A stretch of 14,357 nucleotides of DNA from [Eubacterium] saphenum (GTDB lineage Bacteria; Bacillota; Clostridia; Oscillospirales; Ruminococcaceae). The stretch is from positions 1 to 14,357 of the forward strand of contig SFLN01000046.1 of the NCBI GenBank assembly GCA_004554555.1, given 5' to 3'. The position numbers and the translations under genes were made by a program. The notes under the pieces were generated by a model. It saw only the letters and a program-made list of their open reading frames with translations. It was not told where the DNA came from and ran no database searches. Position 1 is the stretch's first letter. Every line of letters begins with the position of its first letter. This document shows, in pieces, positions 7,357-14,029 of this stretch.

Positions 7357-7452
7357 TTAGCAACTGTCGCAGCACAAACCATCAGTCACTTCCTGTGCAA
7401 GACGCTAGACAGGCTGCTACATAAGGATGGCAACGATAAGCACGGCAACTAG
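7336..7452 (+). CDS. small membrane peptide, Fst-like type I toxin candidate
   Basis: A 38-residue peptide, too short for most gene finders. A hydrophobic segment (about residues 3-21) is followed by a charged, hydrophilic tail from K22 to N38 that includes KDGNDKHGN. This is the layout of Fst/Ldr-type toxins, which insert into the membrane and damage it when overproduced. An exceptionally strong ribosome binding site AAGGAGGTGG (7322-7331) lies just upstream of ATG. The gene has its own consensus promoter and terminator and is faced by a convergent small RNA. Residues are not clearly alignable to plasmid Fst; the call rests on the locus architecture and size. Similar short peptides occur in gut Firmicutes (recollection, not searched). 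Alternatives are a regulatory small membrane protein or a leader peptide, though no gene follows on this strand. Confidence 0.75.
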   Translation: MEYVISFLATVAAQTISHFLCKTLDRLLHKDGNDKHGN

Positions 7453-7460
7453 CGCAAAGG

Positions 7461-7492
7461 AAACCCTCGGGTGTAGCAGCACCCGAGGGTTT
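7461..7492. terminator. bidirectional terminator shared by toxin mRNA and antisense RNA
   Basis: Perfect 13-bp inverted repeat AAACCCTCGGGTG (7461-7473) / CACCCGAGGGTTT (7480-7492) with loop TAGCAG. The stem ends in A/T triplets on both sides, so either strand yields a hairpin with a short U tract. It begins 8 bases after the toxin stop. Confidence 0.88.
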
Positions 7493-7502
7493 CGATTTGC
7501 AT

Positions 7503-7527
7503 GGTTTTATGGAACGTTATCTCATTT
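7503..7527 (+). repeat. direct repeat copy 2, beyond the terminator
   Basis: GGTTTTATGGA-ACGTTATCTCATTT repeats the toxin start region outside the toxin transcript. It is transcribed only from the opposite strand, which turns the direct repeat into trans complementarity. It matches the DRa/DRb logic of the par locus. Confidence 0.85.
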
Positions 7528-7538
7528 ATTCCATTTAT

Positions 7539-7567
7539 ATTATACACCGATAATTCCGATTTGTCAA
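7539..7567 (-). promoter_or_regulatory. promoter of antitoxin RNA
   Basis: On the - strand: perfect TTGACA (7567-7562), 17-base spacer, perfect TATAAT (7544-7539). The -35 box starts 8 bases after the GH13 stop codon. The promoter is consensus, as expected for an abundant, unstable antitoxin RNA. Confidence 0.9.
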
Positions 7568-7575
7568 GAGTTTTT

Positions 7576-9462
7576 TTACACTTTGCAATAAATCACGCCG
7601 TAATCAAACGGGGCAACGGTTATCTTCCCGTCGGCAATTCCCTTGTCGAAACGGTCAAACGCGGGTGTGAAATCCGAGAACATATCGGTGTGCTCGTTTA
7701 CGATGTCGAAGGTGCGCGTTTGCGTGGACTTATTGAGGTAGATTATCGCGGCGTCGCGGTTTATCTTGTCGCAGCGCGCGAAAACGCAAACGTTGTCATC
7801 AACCTCAATGAACCGCAAATCGCCCTGCTCAAAGGCGCGCGTTTCACGGCGAACCTTCGCAAGACCGCGCGTGAAATCGATAAGCTCGATGTTTTCGTGT
7901 CCCCACGGGTAACAGCAGCGGTTGAACGGGTCGCGATAGCCCTCCATTCCCGCTTCGTCACCGTAGTAAATGCACGGTACGCCCGGCAGGAAGAATTGCA
8001 GCACCATCGCGCATTTCAGCAGCGAAATGCCGTAAACGTACTCCGAGGGCGAGAGATGATGTTCAAACTGCCAGTCCTTGTCGTGCCAGCCGACATCTTC
8101 CCCGCCAAGCCGCGTGAGCGCGCGCTCCGTGTCGTGAGTGGAGATGAAGTTCATCAGCATATCAACCGCGGGCTTCGGGTAGTGCTCCATAATCGTGAGA
8201 ATGGAGTCGGTGAACAGCTTTGCGTCGGCGTATTTGACGTAGTTCAGGATTGCCTCCTTGAACGGGTAATTCATCACGCTGTCCAGCTGCCCGCCGATAA
8301 GATAGCGCCTGCGCACGCCGTAGCTCTCCTTGTTTGACGCGTCCTCCCAGACCTCGCCGTAGATAACCTTGTCGGCGCCCATTTTCTTGACCGAGCGGTT
8401 CAGATTATCGAGGAACTCATCGGGCAGCTCGTCGGCAACGTCCAGTCGCCAGCCACGCGCACCGAGCTTTATCCATTTCTGCAAAATCCCGTCATCGCCG
8501 CATATATAGTTCGTGTAGGCGGGATTGTTCTCGTCAACATTCGGGAGCGTGGAAATTCCCCACCAGCTCTCGTATCTGTCGGGATAAGCCGTGAAGCTGT
8601 ACCACGGGTAATAGGGGCTGTTTCTGTCGCGATAAGCGCCCGTGTGTTCACCGTAGCGCCCAAACTTGTTGAAATAAACGGAATCCGCGCCCGTGTGCGA
8701 GAAAACGCCGTCCAAGATGATGTCAATTCCCATTTCACCGGCAGTTTTGCAAAGCTCGGTGAAATCCTCCTCGGTGCCGAGAAGCGGGTCGATTTTCTCG
8801 TAGTTTGCCGTGGAGTAACGGTGATTTTCCTGGCTCTCGAAGATGGGGTTGAGGTAAATCACGGTCACGCCAAGCGATTTTATATACGGCAGTTTTTGGA
8901 TAATGCCCTTCAAATCGCCGCCGAAGAAATCGTTGTTGCGAACAATGCCCTTTTCATCGGGGCGGTAATACGGCACGCCGTACCAGTCCTCGCGCAGAAC
9001 TCTGTCCGCGGGAACATTTTCGTGATGTTCACCGCTTTTGGCAAATCTGTCGGGGAAAATCTGGTACATTATACCGCCGCGGATAAAGTCGGGCGTGTAC
9101 AAATTCTCGTCAAAAACGGTGAGCTGGAAAAGCTCCTCGCCCTCGAACACGCCGATATTTGCGCCCGTGCGCTTTATATAGCGGCGTCTGCCGTCGATAA
9201 CTCCCGTGAAATAATAGTGGTGAACGCCAACATTGTTCGGGGTGAAAACGCCCGAGAAGATGTTGTCATCGCCGCTCTCGTCCTGGAGAACAAGCTCGAT
9301 AAAGCGCTCCTTATAGCCCGGACGGAACATAACAAGCGTAAGTCCCGAAACCTGAAAACATTTCGGAAGTCTGATGTTGAAAATAGACGGCTGCCCGCGG
9401 CGAATTGCACCGAAAGGGTGCTTATACGACGTGTCAAAGCAGTCAAAAATCGGCATACCCAT
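7576..9462 (-). CDS. GH13 family neopullulanase / maltogenic-amylase-like enzyme
   Basis: Cytoplasmic alpha-glucan hydrolase of glycoside hydrolase family 13, with no signal peptide. The 628-residue protein begins with a beta-rich N-terminal domain of the CBM34 type (about 1-120), then the typical MYQIFPDRF start of the catalytic barrel. Conserved regions are DGVFSH (251-256), GWRLDVADE with nucleophile D341, YGEVWED with acid/base E370, and STHD with D444; a C-terminal beta domain closes it. I chose ATG at 9462 because AAGGGG lies 6 bases upstream; an in-frame GTG at 9480 is possible but lacks a visible Shine-Dalgarno. Same strand as glgP, with DIP1984 between, suggesting joint maltodextrin or glycogen use. 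Exact specificity (neopullulanase, cyclomaltodextrinase, maltogenic amylase) cannot be fixed from motifs. Confidence 0.92.
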   Translation of the reverse strand: MGMPIFDCFDTSYKHPFGAIRRGQPSIFNIRLPKCFQVSGLTLVMFRPGYKERFIELVLQDESGDDNIFSGVFTPNNVGVHHYYFTGVIDGRRRYIKRTGANIGVFEGEELFQLTVFDENLYTPDFIRGGIMYQIFPDRFAKSGEHHENVPADRVLREDWYGVPYYRPDEKGIVRNNDFFGGDLKGIIQKLPYIKSLGVTVIYLNPIFESQENHRYSTANYEKIDPLLGTEEDFTELCKTAGEMGIDIILDGVFSHTGADSVYFNKFGRYGEHTGAYRDRNSPYYPWYSFTAYPDRYESWWGISTLPNVDENNPAYTNYICGDDGILQKWIKLGARGWRLDVADELPDEFLDNLNRSVKKMGADKVIYGEVWEDASNKESYGVRRRYLIGGQLDSVMNYPFKEAILNYVKYADAKLFTDSILTIMEHYPKPAVDMLMNFISTHDTERALTRLGGEDVGWHDKDWQFEHHLSPSEYVYGISLLKCAMVLQFFLPGVPCIYYGDEAGMEGYRDPFNRCCYPWGHENIELIDFTRGLAKVRRETRAFEQGDLRFIEVDDNVCVFARCDKINRDAAIIYLNKSTQTRTFDIVNEHTDMFSDFTPAFDRFDKGIADGKITVAPFDYGVIYCKV

Positions 9463-9540
9463 AAAAATCCCCTTACCCACCCTGCGGCGATGTCAGCGCT
9501 GTGGCAGTAAAATTAACAGTAAAAATGCGCTTGTAACTTT

Positions 9541-9660
9541 TTGAGCATAATTATAACGTGGGGAGTCGAACCCCAGCGCCTGCTCCGAAGCGCGCCATAC
9601 CTTCGGGCTGATTCCTCCGCCCGACAAGAGGCAGCGCTCGCCCATCGCCGTACTCAAAAT
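9541..9660 (-). ncRNA. structured RNA candidate with tRNA-like T-arm, upstream of the GH13 gene
   Basis: The 232-base gap between DIP1984 and GH13 genes holds a GC-rich block. On the - strand it contains TGGGG-TTCGACT-CCCCA (9575-9559), a 5-bp stem and 7-base loop matching the tRNA T-arm consensus. It also has a hairpin CGGGC-(10 bases)-GCCCG (9622-9604-region), a possible helix between GCGCTGCCTC (9637-9628) and GAGCAGGCGC (9585-9576), and closing arms TTTTGAG (9659-9653) / CTCAAAA (9545-9539). No matching 7-bp acceptor stem or CCA end was found, so it is not an ordinary tRNA. It may be a cis-acting leader of GH13 or a free small RNA with tRNA mimicry. No Rfam family was recognised by eye. 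Confidence 0.35.
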
Positions 9661-9694
9661 TTCAAGCTAAACCGCGCAACAGGCGGCTGATGAC

Positions 9695-10147
9695 TTAGAC
9701 AAGCTCCGTGTTCCAGTTAAGCGCCTGGATTTTCACATCGGTTTCGCGAAAATCCTTTTCAAGCGCGTCAACCTGTTTCCTAAGCTCCGAAACCTTGACG
9801 GTGCTCAAAATCCTAATCTCCGAGCGAAGTCCGCGCGGAACAGTTCTCGAAGCTGCGTCAAGAAATCCCCGCAGAACCGAAATCTTGGTTTTCAGGCAGT
9901 CCTTGTGCGCAATCATCTCGGTCAGCGTTTTGCCGTCGGACACGGTTTTCGCGTTGGTGAGATTAATGCGCGAAATCAGCTCTTCCTGCTGAACAACAAG
10001 CGCGTCAAGCTCCTTCAAAAGCAGTTCGGGATTTTCAGCAGGCTTTTCGCCCTCCTGAACGAGAGCGTTCAGCCCGAGCCGTGAGCCGAGCTGGCTTATT
10101 CGTTTTGCGATATCCGCGCGTAAATTCAGCGCTTCTGCAAGCTTCAT
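9695..10147 (-). CDS. DIP1984 family (septicolysin-like) coiled-coil protein
   Basis: A 150-residue, highly helical protein resembling the DIP1984 family. The family pattern is visible: an N-terminal MKLAEALNLRADIAKRI, the segment ALVQEGEKPAENPELLLKEL (about 30-52), a central DGKTLTEMIAHKD (about 72-84), and the C-terminal NWNTELV. Heptad-like Leu/Ile spacing suggests coiled-coil helices. Biochemical function is unknown; some members are labelled septicolysin, which is not good evidence for cytolysis. There is no signal peptide. Start ATG at 10147 has AAGGAG 7 bases upstream. It lies 59 bases after glgP on the same strand with a perfect hairpin between. A weak hairpin AGCCGC / GCGGTT (9688-9670) follows the stop. 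Confidence 0.82.
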   Translation of the reverse strand: MKLAEALNLRADIAKRISQLGSRLGLNALVQEGEKPAENPELLLKELDALVVQQEELISRINLTNAKTVSDGKTLTEMIAHKDCLKTKISVLRGFLDAASRTVPRGLRSEIRILSTVKVSELRKQVDALEKDFRETDVKIQALNWNTELV

Positions 10148-10168
10148 AATCTCACTCCTTATACACTA

Positions 10169-10196
10169 TTTCTCCCCCGCAAAAGTGGGGGAGAAA
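10169..10196. promoter_or_regulatory. perfect intercistronic hairpin between glgP and DIP1984 gene
   Basis: TTTCTCCCCC (10169-10178) and GGGGGAGAAA (10187-10196) form a 10-bp perfect stem with an 8-base loop, beginning 10 bases after the glgP stop. On the - strand it is followed by TAGTG, not a T run, so it is a poor intrinsic terminator and may instead protect the glgP mRNA 3' end or lower downstream expression. Confidence 0.6.
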
Positions 10197-10206
10197 CGTT
10201 TTGCAA

Positions 10207-12603
10207 TTACTTCAAATTCCAGATATCGCGAGCGTAGTCCTGAACCGCTCTGTCTGCGGAGAAGCGGCCCGCGCCTGCGATGTTGAACAGCGACTTCTTG
10301 TTCCACTCGTTCGGGTTCTTGTAAACCTCGGACGCGTAAGCCTGAGTTCCGCGATAGCTGTCGAAATCAGCAAGCGCCATATAGAAGTCCTTGTTCTTGA
10401 TGGAGTCGGCAACCTCGGAGAAGGTCGCGCCGTTTATACCGTTGTACATTCTATCGATAACGTTCCTGATAACAGGGTTGTTGTCAATGTAGCTCTGCGG
10501 GTTGTAGCCGCGCATTCTCATCTCGTTAACCTCGGGCGTTCTCATACCGAAGATGAAGATGTTGTCCGTGCCGACAGCCTCGTGAATTTCAACGTTTGCG
10601 CCATCGTAAGTACCGATAGTAAGCGCGCCGTTGAGCATCAGCTTCATATTACCGGTACCCGAAGCCTCTGTGCCCGCGAGAGAAATCTGCTCGGAAATTT
10701 CAGCGGCAGGCATAAGAATTTCGGAGAGCGTTACGCGATAGTCCTCGAGGAAGATAACCTGAAGCTTCTCGCGGAGAATGGGGTCGTGCTTCAGTTCCTC
10801 GCCGATGCACCAAATCATCTTGATAATCTGCTTTGCGATATAGTAGCCGGGCGCAGCTTTTGCCGCGAAAATGTAGGTTTTCGGAACGAAAGGCGCGTTC
10901 GGGTTCTGTTTGAGGAAATTGTAGTCCGCGATAATGTTCATCGCGTTGAGCTGCTGGCGCTTGTATTCGTGCAGACGCTTAACCTGTACATCGAAAATGC
11001 TGTCGATATTCAGCTTTGTGCCTGTTGTTTTCTCAACATACTGCGCGAAACGCTCCTTGTTTTCACGCTTGATTTTGCCGAGCTTTTCGAGAACGGACGC
11101 GTCGTTTGCGAACACCTGGAACTTGATAAGCTCCGAAGCGTCCTTCTTGAAGCCCTCGCCGATGCACTCGGTGAGCAGGTCGGTAAGTCCCTTGTTGCTC
11201 TGGAGCAGCCAGCGGCGGTAAGCGATACCGTTGGTGACATTCTTGAACTGATAGGGCTTGTCGAGCGCCTGCAGACGGAAAACATCGTCCTTGATAATCT
11301 GGCTGTGGAGCTTGGAAACACCGTTTACGCAGTGCGAAGCCGCAACGCAGAGGTTTGCCATGTGGATTTTGCCGTCCTTCATTATGCACATATTTCCCGC
11401 TTTCTCGGGGTCGCCCGTGCGGTTCATAATGTCCTCGTAGTAACGGCGGTTGATTTCGCAGATAATCTGATAAATTCTCGGCAAAATCTTCTCAACAAGG
11501 TTCTGGTCCCACTTTTCGAGAGCCTCAGCCATAACCGTGTGGTTGGTGTAAGCGAATGTATTGGTGACGATGTGCCACGATTTCTCCCAGGTGTAGCCGC
11601 ACTCGTCGAGCAAAATTCTCATCAGCTCGGGAATTGCGAGAGTGGGGTGAGTATCGTTGATGTGGATAGCAACCTTCTCGTGGAAGTTGTCCATGCTGCC
11701 GTAAACACTCATGTGGCGCATAATGATATCGCCGATAGAAGCCGCGCACATAAAGTACTGCTGGCGAAGACGGAGAGCCTTGCCCTCAGCGTGGTTGTCG
11801 TTCGGGTAGAGAACCTTTGAAATGGAGTGCGCGATGTTGTTTGCACCGAGAGCCTTGGTGTAGTCGCCCGTGTTGAACGCGTTCATATCGAAGGACATAG
11901 CCTCCGCGCTCCACAAACGCAGCTTTGAAACACCCTTGCTGTCATAGCCCGAAACGAACATATCATAAGGCACCGCATTTACGCTGTTGTAGCCAACATA
12001 GTCGAGGCGGTGATAGTTGTTCTCCCAGCTCTCGTTGATTTGACCGTCAAAACGAACCTCAACAGCCTGGTCGGGTACGGGAACAAGCCAAGCGCCGCCG
12101 CCCGGAAGCCAGTTGTCGGGAAGCTCGGTCTGCCAGCCGTCAACAATTTTCTGCTTGAAGATACCGTATTCGTAAAGGATAGAATAGCCCGTTGCGGGAT
12201 AATCGCAGGTTGCCAGACCGTCCATATAGCAAGCTGCCAGACGTCCCAGACCGCCGTTTCCGAGACCTGCGTCGGGTTCTTCCTCGAAAACTCTGTCAAT
12301 CCTTACGCCAAGCTCATCGAGAGCCGCCTCAACCTCGTCCTGAAGACCGAGATTGTAAAGCGAGGTCTTGAGGGAGCGTCCCATAAGGAACTCCATCGAC
12401 AGGTAGTAAACCTGCTTTCTGCCCTGCGAGTTGCAGTCGTGCATAAAGTTGTGACGCTTCTCTTTCATATAGTTCACAACAATAGTCGAAAGCGCACGGT
12501 AAATCTGAGTAACGTTCGCTTCCTTTGCGTCGGTTCTGTAATCATATTCCAGAATGGTCTTGAGCTGTTTTAAAATCTCGTCCTTGGACATCGGCGATTT
12601 CAT
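10207..12603 (-). CDS. glgP: glycogen / maltodextrin phosphorylase (GT35)
   Basis: PLP-dependent cytoplasmic enzyme that releases glucose-1-phosphate from the non-reducing ends of alpha-1,4-glucans using phosphate. At 798 residues it has the usual length. Visible motifs: DAGLGNGGLGRLAACYMDG (111-129), INDTHPTLAIPELMR, VKRLHEYKRQQLN, and the PLP signature EASGTGNMKLMLNGALTIGT, whose lysine K654 forms the Schiff base with PLP. Start ATG at 12603 follows AAAGGGG by 9 bases; a second in-frame ATG four codons later is less likely. A strong promoter lies at 12680-12652 on the same strand. The GH13 gene downstream would provide branch or chain cleavage. Whether stored glycogen or imported maltodextrin is the substrate cannot be told. 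Confidence 0.96.
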   Translation of the reverse strand: MKSPMSKDEILKQLKTILEYDYRTDAKEANVTQIYRALSTIVVNYMKEKRHNFMHDCNSQGRKQVYYLSMEFLMGRSLKTSLYNLGLQDEVEAALDELGVRIDRVFEEEPDAGLGNGGLGRLAACYMDGLATCDYPATGYSILYEYGIFKQKIVDGWQTELPDNWLPGGGAWLVPVPDQAVEVRFDGQINESWENNYHRLDYVGYNSVNAVPYDMFVSGYDSKGVSKLRLWSAEAMSFDMNAFNTGDYTKALGANNIAHSISKVLYPNDNHAEGKALRLRQQYFMCAASIGDIIMRHMSVYGSMDNFHEKVAIHINDTHPTLAIPELMRILLDECGYTWEKSWHIVTNTFAYTNHTVMAEALEKWDQNLVEKILPRIYQIICEINRRYYEDIMNRTGDPEKAGNMCIMKDGKIHMANLCVAASHCVNGVSKLHSQIIKDDVFRLQALDKPYQFKNVTNGIAYRRWLLQSNKGLTDLLTECIGEGFKKDASELIKFQVFANDASVLEKLGKIKRENKERFAQYVEKTTGTKLNIDSIFDVQVKRLHEYKRQQLNAMNIIADYNFLKQNPNAPFVPKTYIFAAKAAPGYYIAKQIIKMIWCIGEELKHDPILREKLQVIFLEDYRVTLSEILMPAAEISEQISLAGTEASGTGNMKLMLNGALTIGTYDGANVEIHEAVGTDNIFIFGMRTPEVNEMRMRGYNPQSYIDNNPVIRNVIDRMYNGINGATFSEVADSIKNKDFYMALADFDSYRGTQAYASEVYKNPNEWNKKSLFNIAGAGRFSADRAVQDYARDIWNLK

Positions 12604-12651
12604 ATTAAAGTACCCCTTTCAGTTGTTGAAATTGCATTTTATTCCTTACCT

Positions 12652-12680
12652 ATTATACACTTTTTCTACAAAAATTTCAA
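12652..12680 (-). promoter_or_regulatory. glgP promoter
   Basis: On the - strand: TTGAAA (12680-12675), 17-base spacer with TG two bases before the -10, and perfect TATAAT (12657-12652). The start would be near 12645, leaving a 42-nt leader. No cre-like operator was recognised around it. Confidence 0.82.
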
Positions 12681-12738
12681 GGGATTTGAATGATAATCTA
12701 AAATTACAACAATTCCAACAGTCAATATTATCCATTTT

Positions 12739-12782
12739 GCACAAAAAACAAACCGTGTAACGTGGAAGATGTTACACGGTTT
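12739..12782 (-). terminator. terminator of the glycosyltransferase / DUF6472 operon
   Basis: A perfect 12-bp stem, AAACCGTGTAAC (12750-12761) and GTTACACGGTTT (12771-12782), has a 9-base loop. On the - strand it is followed by GTTTTTTGTGC. It lies 22 bases past the DUF6472 stop and separates that operon from glgP. Confidence 0.9.
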
Positions 12783-12803
12783 GAGTATTATTTTGCAGTT
12801 TGA

Positions 12804-12977
12804 CTATTGTTTTCGTGCAAGCTTGTATTCATCGTCGGGGTCGTAGTAGGGGCAGTCGAAGTTGGTGCCCTGCAAAAAGCGGTACATTTCGTCCTCGTCG
12901 AGGTTGACGAGGCAGGTGTAGCACTCGTCCTCTTCATCGTAAACATAGTTTACGCATTCATCGCAGTTTGATTGCAT
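12804..12977 (-). CDS. small DUF6472-type protein (57 aa)
   Basis: A 57-residue acidic protein with cysteines at CDEC (5-8), CYTC (19-22) and C42 before PYYDPDDEY, resembling the DUF6472 family of clostridial small proteins. The paired cysteines suggest a metal-binding fold (inference); function unknown. Translation starts at ATG 12977 after an ideal GGAGG five bases upstream and ends in ARKQ. The start lies inside the glycosyltransferase coding region: the two genes overlap by 28 bases in different frames, implying coupled translation. It ends shortly before a strong terminator. Confidence 0.8.
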   Translation of the reverse strand: MQSNCDECVNYVYDEEDECYTCLVNLDEDEMYRFLQGTNFDCPYYDPDDEYKLARKQ

Positions 12978-14014
12978 ACTTTCCTCCGGTCATCGAGAAT
13001 GGAAGTGTAGAAATCGTCCCACATTTGGAGGACGTGCTTTTTGTCGTAGAACTCATTTCCGCGCTTTGCGTTTTCGCAGCCCTTTTTGTAATACTCGCTG
13101 TCATCGCGCAGCTTCTCAAGCTCTTTCACAAAGCCTTCAACATCGTTCTCGCGATAATAGAAATCGAAGAGAATGTTGTCATAAATCGGCAAATCGCGCA
13201 GAAGAATGGGGATATTCACGCACATTGCCTCAAGAATGGTCATCGGGAAAAGCTCCTCAAAGGACGGCAGGAACATAACATCGGCGGCGTTGTAAATCTT
13301 GTTCATATTCTCGCGGTCAACAATGCCGAGGAATTTTACGTTCTTGGGAGGGTTTTGGACAACCTTCTGAAGCTCATCGTAGCCGTCCGTAAGGCGCCCG
13401 AAGCTGAAGCCGCCCGCCCACACAAACTGAACGTCGGGCATACGCTTTGCACATTCAAGGAAGTCGAAAACGCCTTTTCTCACCTGAAGCTGCCCCGCGC
13501 ACATAACCGTGAACTTGTCCTCGGGGATATTCAGCTTGCGTCTGATAAACGCTTTCATCTCGGAAGAAACGGGGTGGAATTTGTCCGTGTCAACGTAGTT
13601 TGGTATGTATGTAACCTTTTCGCGGGGAATTCCGTGCTGTTCGAGAGCGTCGATGAAGTAAGGATTTACAACAACCAGATGGTCCATAATGCTGTAAAAC
13701 TTAATCATATACTTGTAGAAAACCGCTCTTGCGGGCTTGGGCAGCCGCAGGCTCTCGTCAACGGTTGACGGGAGCATGTGAACGTAGCAGACCGAGGTGC
13801 CGTTTTTGCAGCGGCGTTTTTTGTTGAGGAAGAAGGTGGGGTTGATGGTGTGGTAGTGCGTGATGTCAGCGGTCATCTTCGCGTTCTCGAACACCTCAAA
13901 CTTGTCCGAAAGCCCCTCCTTAACCAGACGAACCTGCTCCATATAAGCCGAGCCGACGCCTTGTCCTTTGACGCTGGTCGCCTGCGAAATCATATTTATA
14001 GTTTTCTTGCTCAT
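12950..14014 (-). CDS. GT4 family glycosyltransferase (possible glycolipid synthase)
   Basis: A 354-residue retaining glycosyltransferase of the GT-B fold, family GT4. The N-terminal domain opens with MISQATSVKGQGVGSAYMEQV, containing the Gly-rich acceptor-side loop; IPNYVDTDKF (about 142-151) leads into the C-terminal Rossmann domain. AGQLQVRKGVFDF (about 173-185) and FEELFPMTILEAM, carrying the E-x7-E donor-sugar motif, are typical of the family. It is membrane-peripheral at most, with no membrane helix. It resembles diacylglycerol glucosyltransferases that make lipoteichoic acid anchors, but the acceptor is not provable here. ATG at 14014 has GAGGAG 6 bases upstream. It forms an operon with the overlapping small protein downstream. 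Confidence 0.88.
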   Translation of the reverse strand: MSKKTINMISQATSVKGQGVGSAYMEQVRLVKEGLSDKFEVFENAKMTADITHYHTINPTFFLNKKRRCKNGTSVCYVHMLPSTVDESLRLPKPARAVFYKYMIKFYSIMDHLVVVNPYFIDALEQHGIPREKVTYIPNYVDTDKFHPVSSEMKAFIRRKLNIPEDKFTVMCAGQLQVRKGVFDFLECAKRMPDVQFVWAGGFSFGRLTDGYDELQKVVQNPPKNVKFLGIVDRENMNKIYNAADVMFLPSFEELFPMTILEAMCVNIPILLRDLPIYDNILFDFYYRENDVEGFVKELEKLRDDSEYYKKGCENAKRGNEFYDKKHVLQMWDDFYTSILDDRRKVCNQTAMNA

Positions 14015-14029
14015 AAAAAGCTCCTCTCA

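Larger units (their letters stand above)
7461..7532 (-). ncRNA. convergent antitoxin small RNA (RNA II-like), about 70 nt
   Basis: Transcription from the - strand promoter at 7567-7539 should start near 7532 and end at the bidirectional terminator, giving an RNA of roughly 70-75 nt with no ORF. Its 5' part (7527-7503) is the complement of direct repeat copy 2 and so can base-pair with copy 1 in the toxin mRNA, masking the ribosome binding site edge and start codon. Its 3' part is fully complementary to the toxin mRNA terminator. pAD1 RNA II is about the same size and is organised the same way. Confidence 0.75.

Noticed and set aside
7501..7535. Second, degenerate toxin gene copy
   Set aside because: Only 25 bases of the start region are present; no ribosome site and no continuing peptide similarity. 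It fits an antisense target repeat better.
8644..9510. Open frames on the + strand opposite the GH13 gene (also 7501-8337)
   Set aside because: Antisense shadows; the 7501 frame also begins within the antitoxin repeat without a ribosome binding site, and the GH13 catalytic motifs settle the strand.
9548..9575. Promoter for the GH13 gene using TATAAT at about 9555-9550 (- strand)
   Set aside because: The -10 is good, but the -35 position at 17 bases reads CTGGGG-like sequence and falls inside the T-arm, so no promoter was called.
9541..9600. Intact tRNA gene on the - strand
   Set aside because: Only a T-arm fits. No 7-bp acceptor complement to CGTTATA exists upstream, no proper anticodon stem with a 7-base loop, and no CCA.
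10201..11820. Long open frame on the + strand opposite glgP
   Set aside because: It is the complement of the unambiguous phosphorylase gene, has no ribosome binding site and its product has no recognisable fold; high GC third positions keep the antisense frame open.
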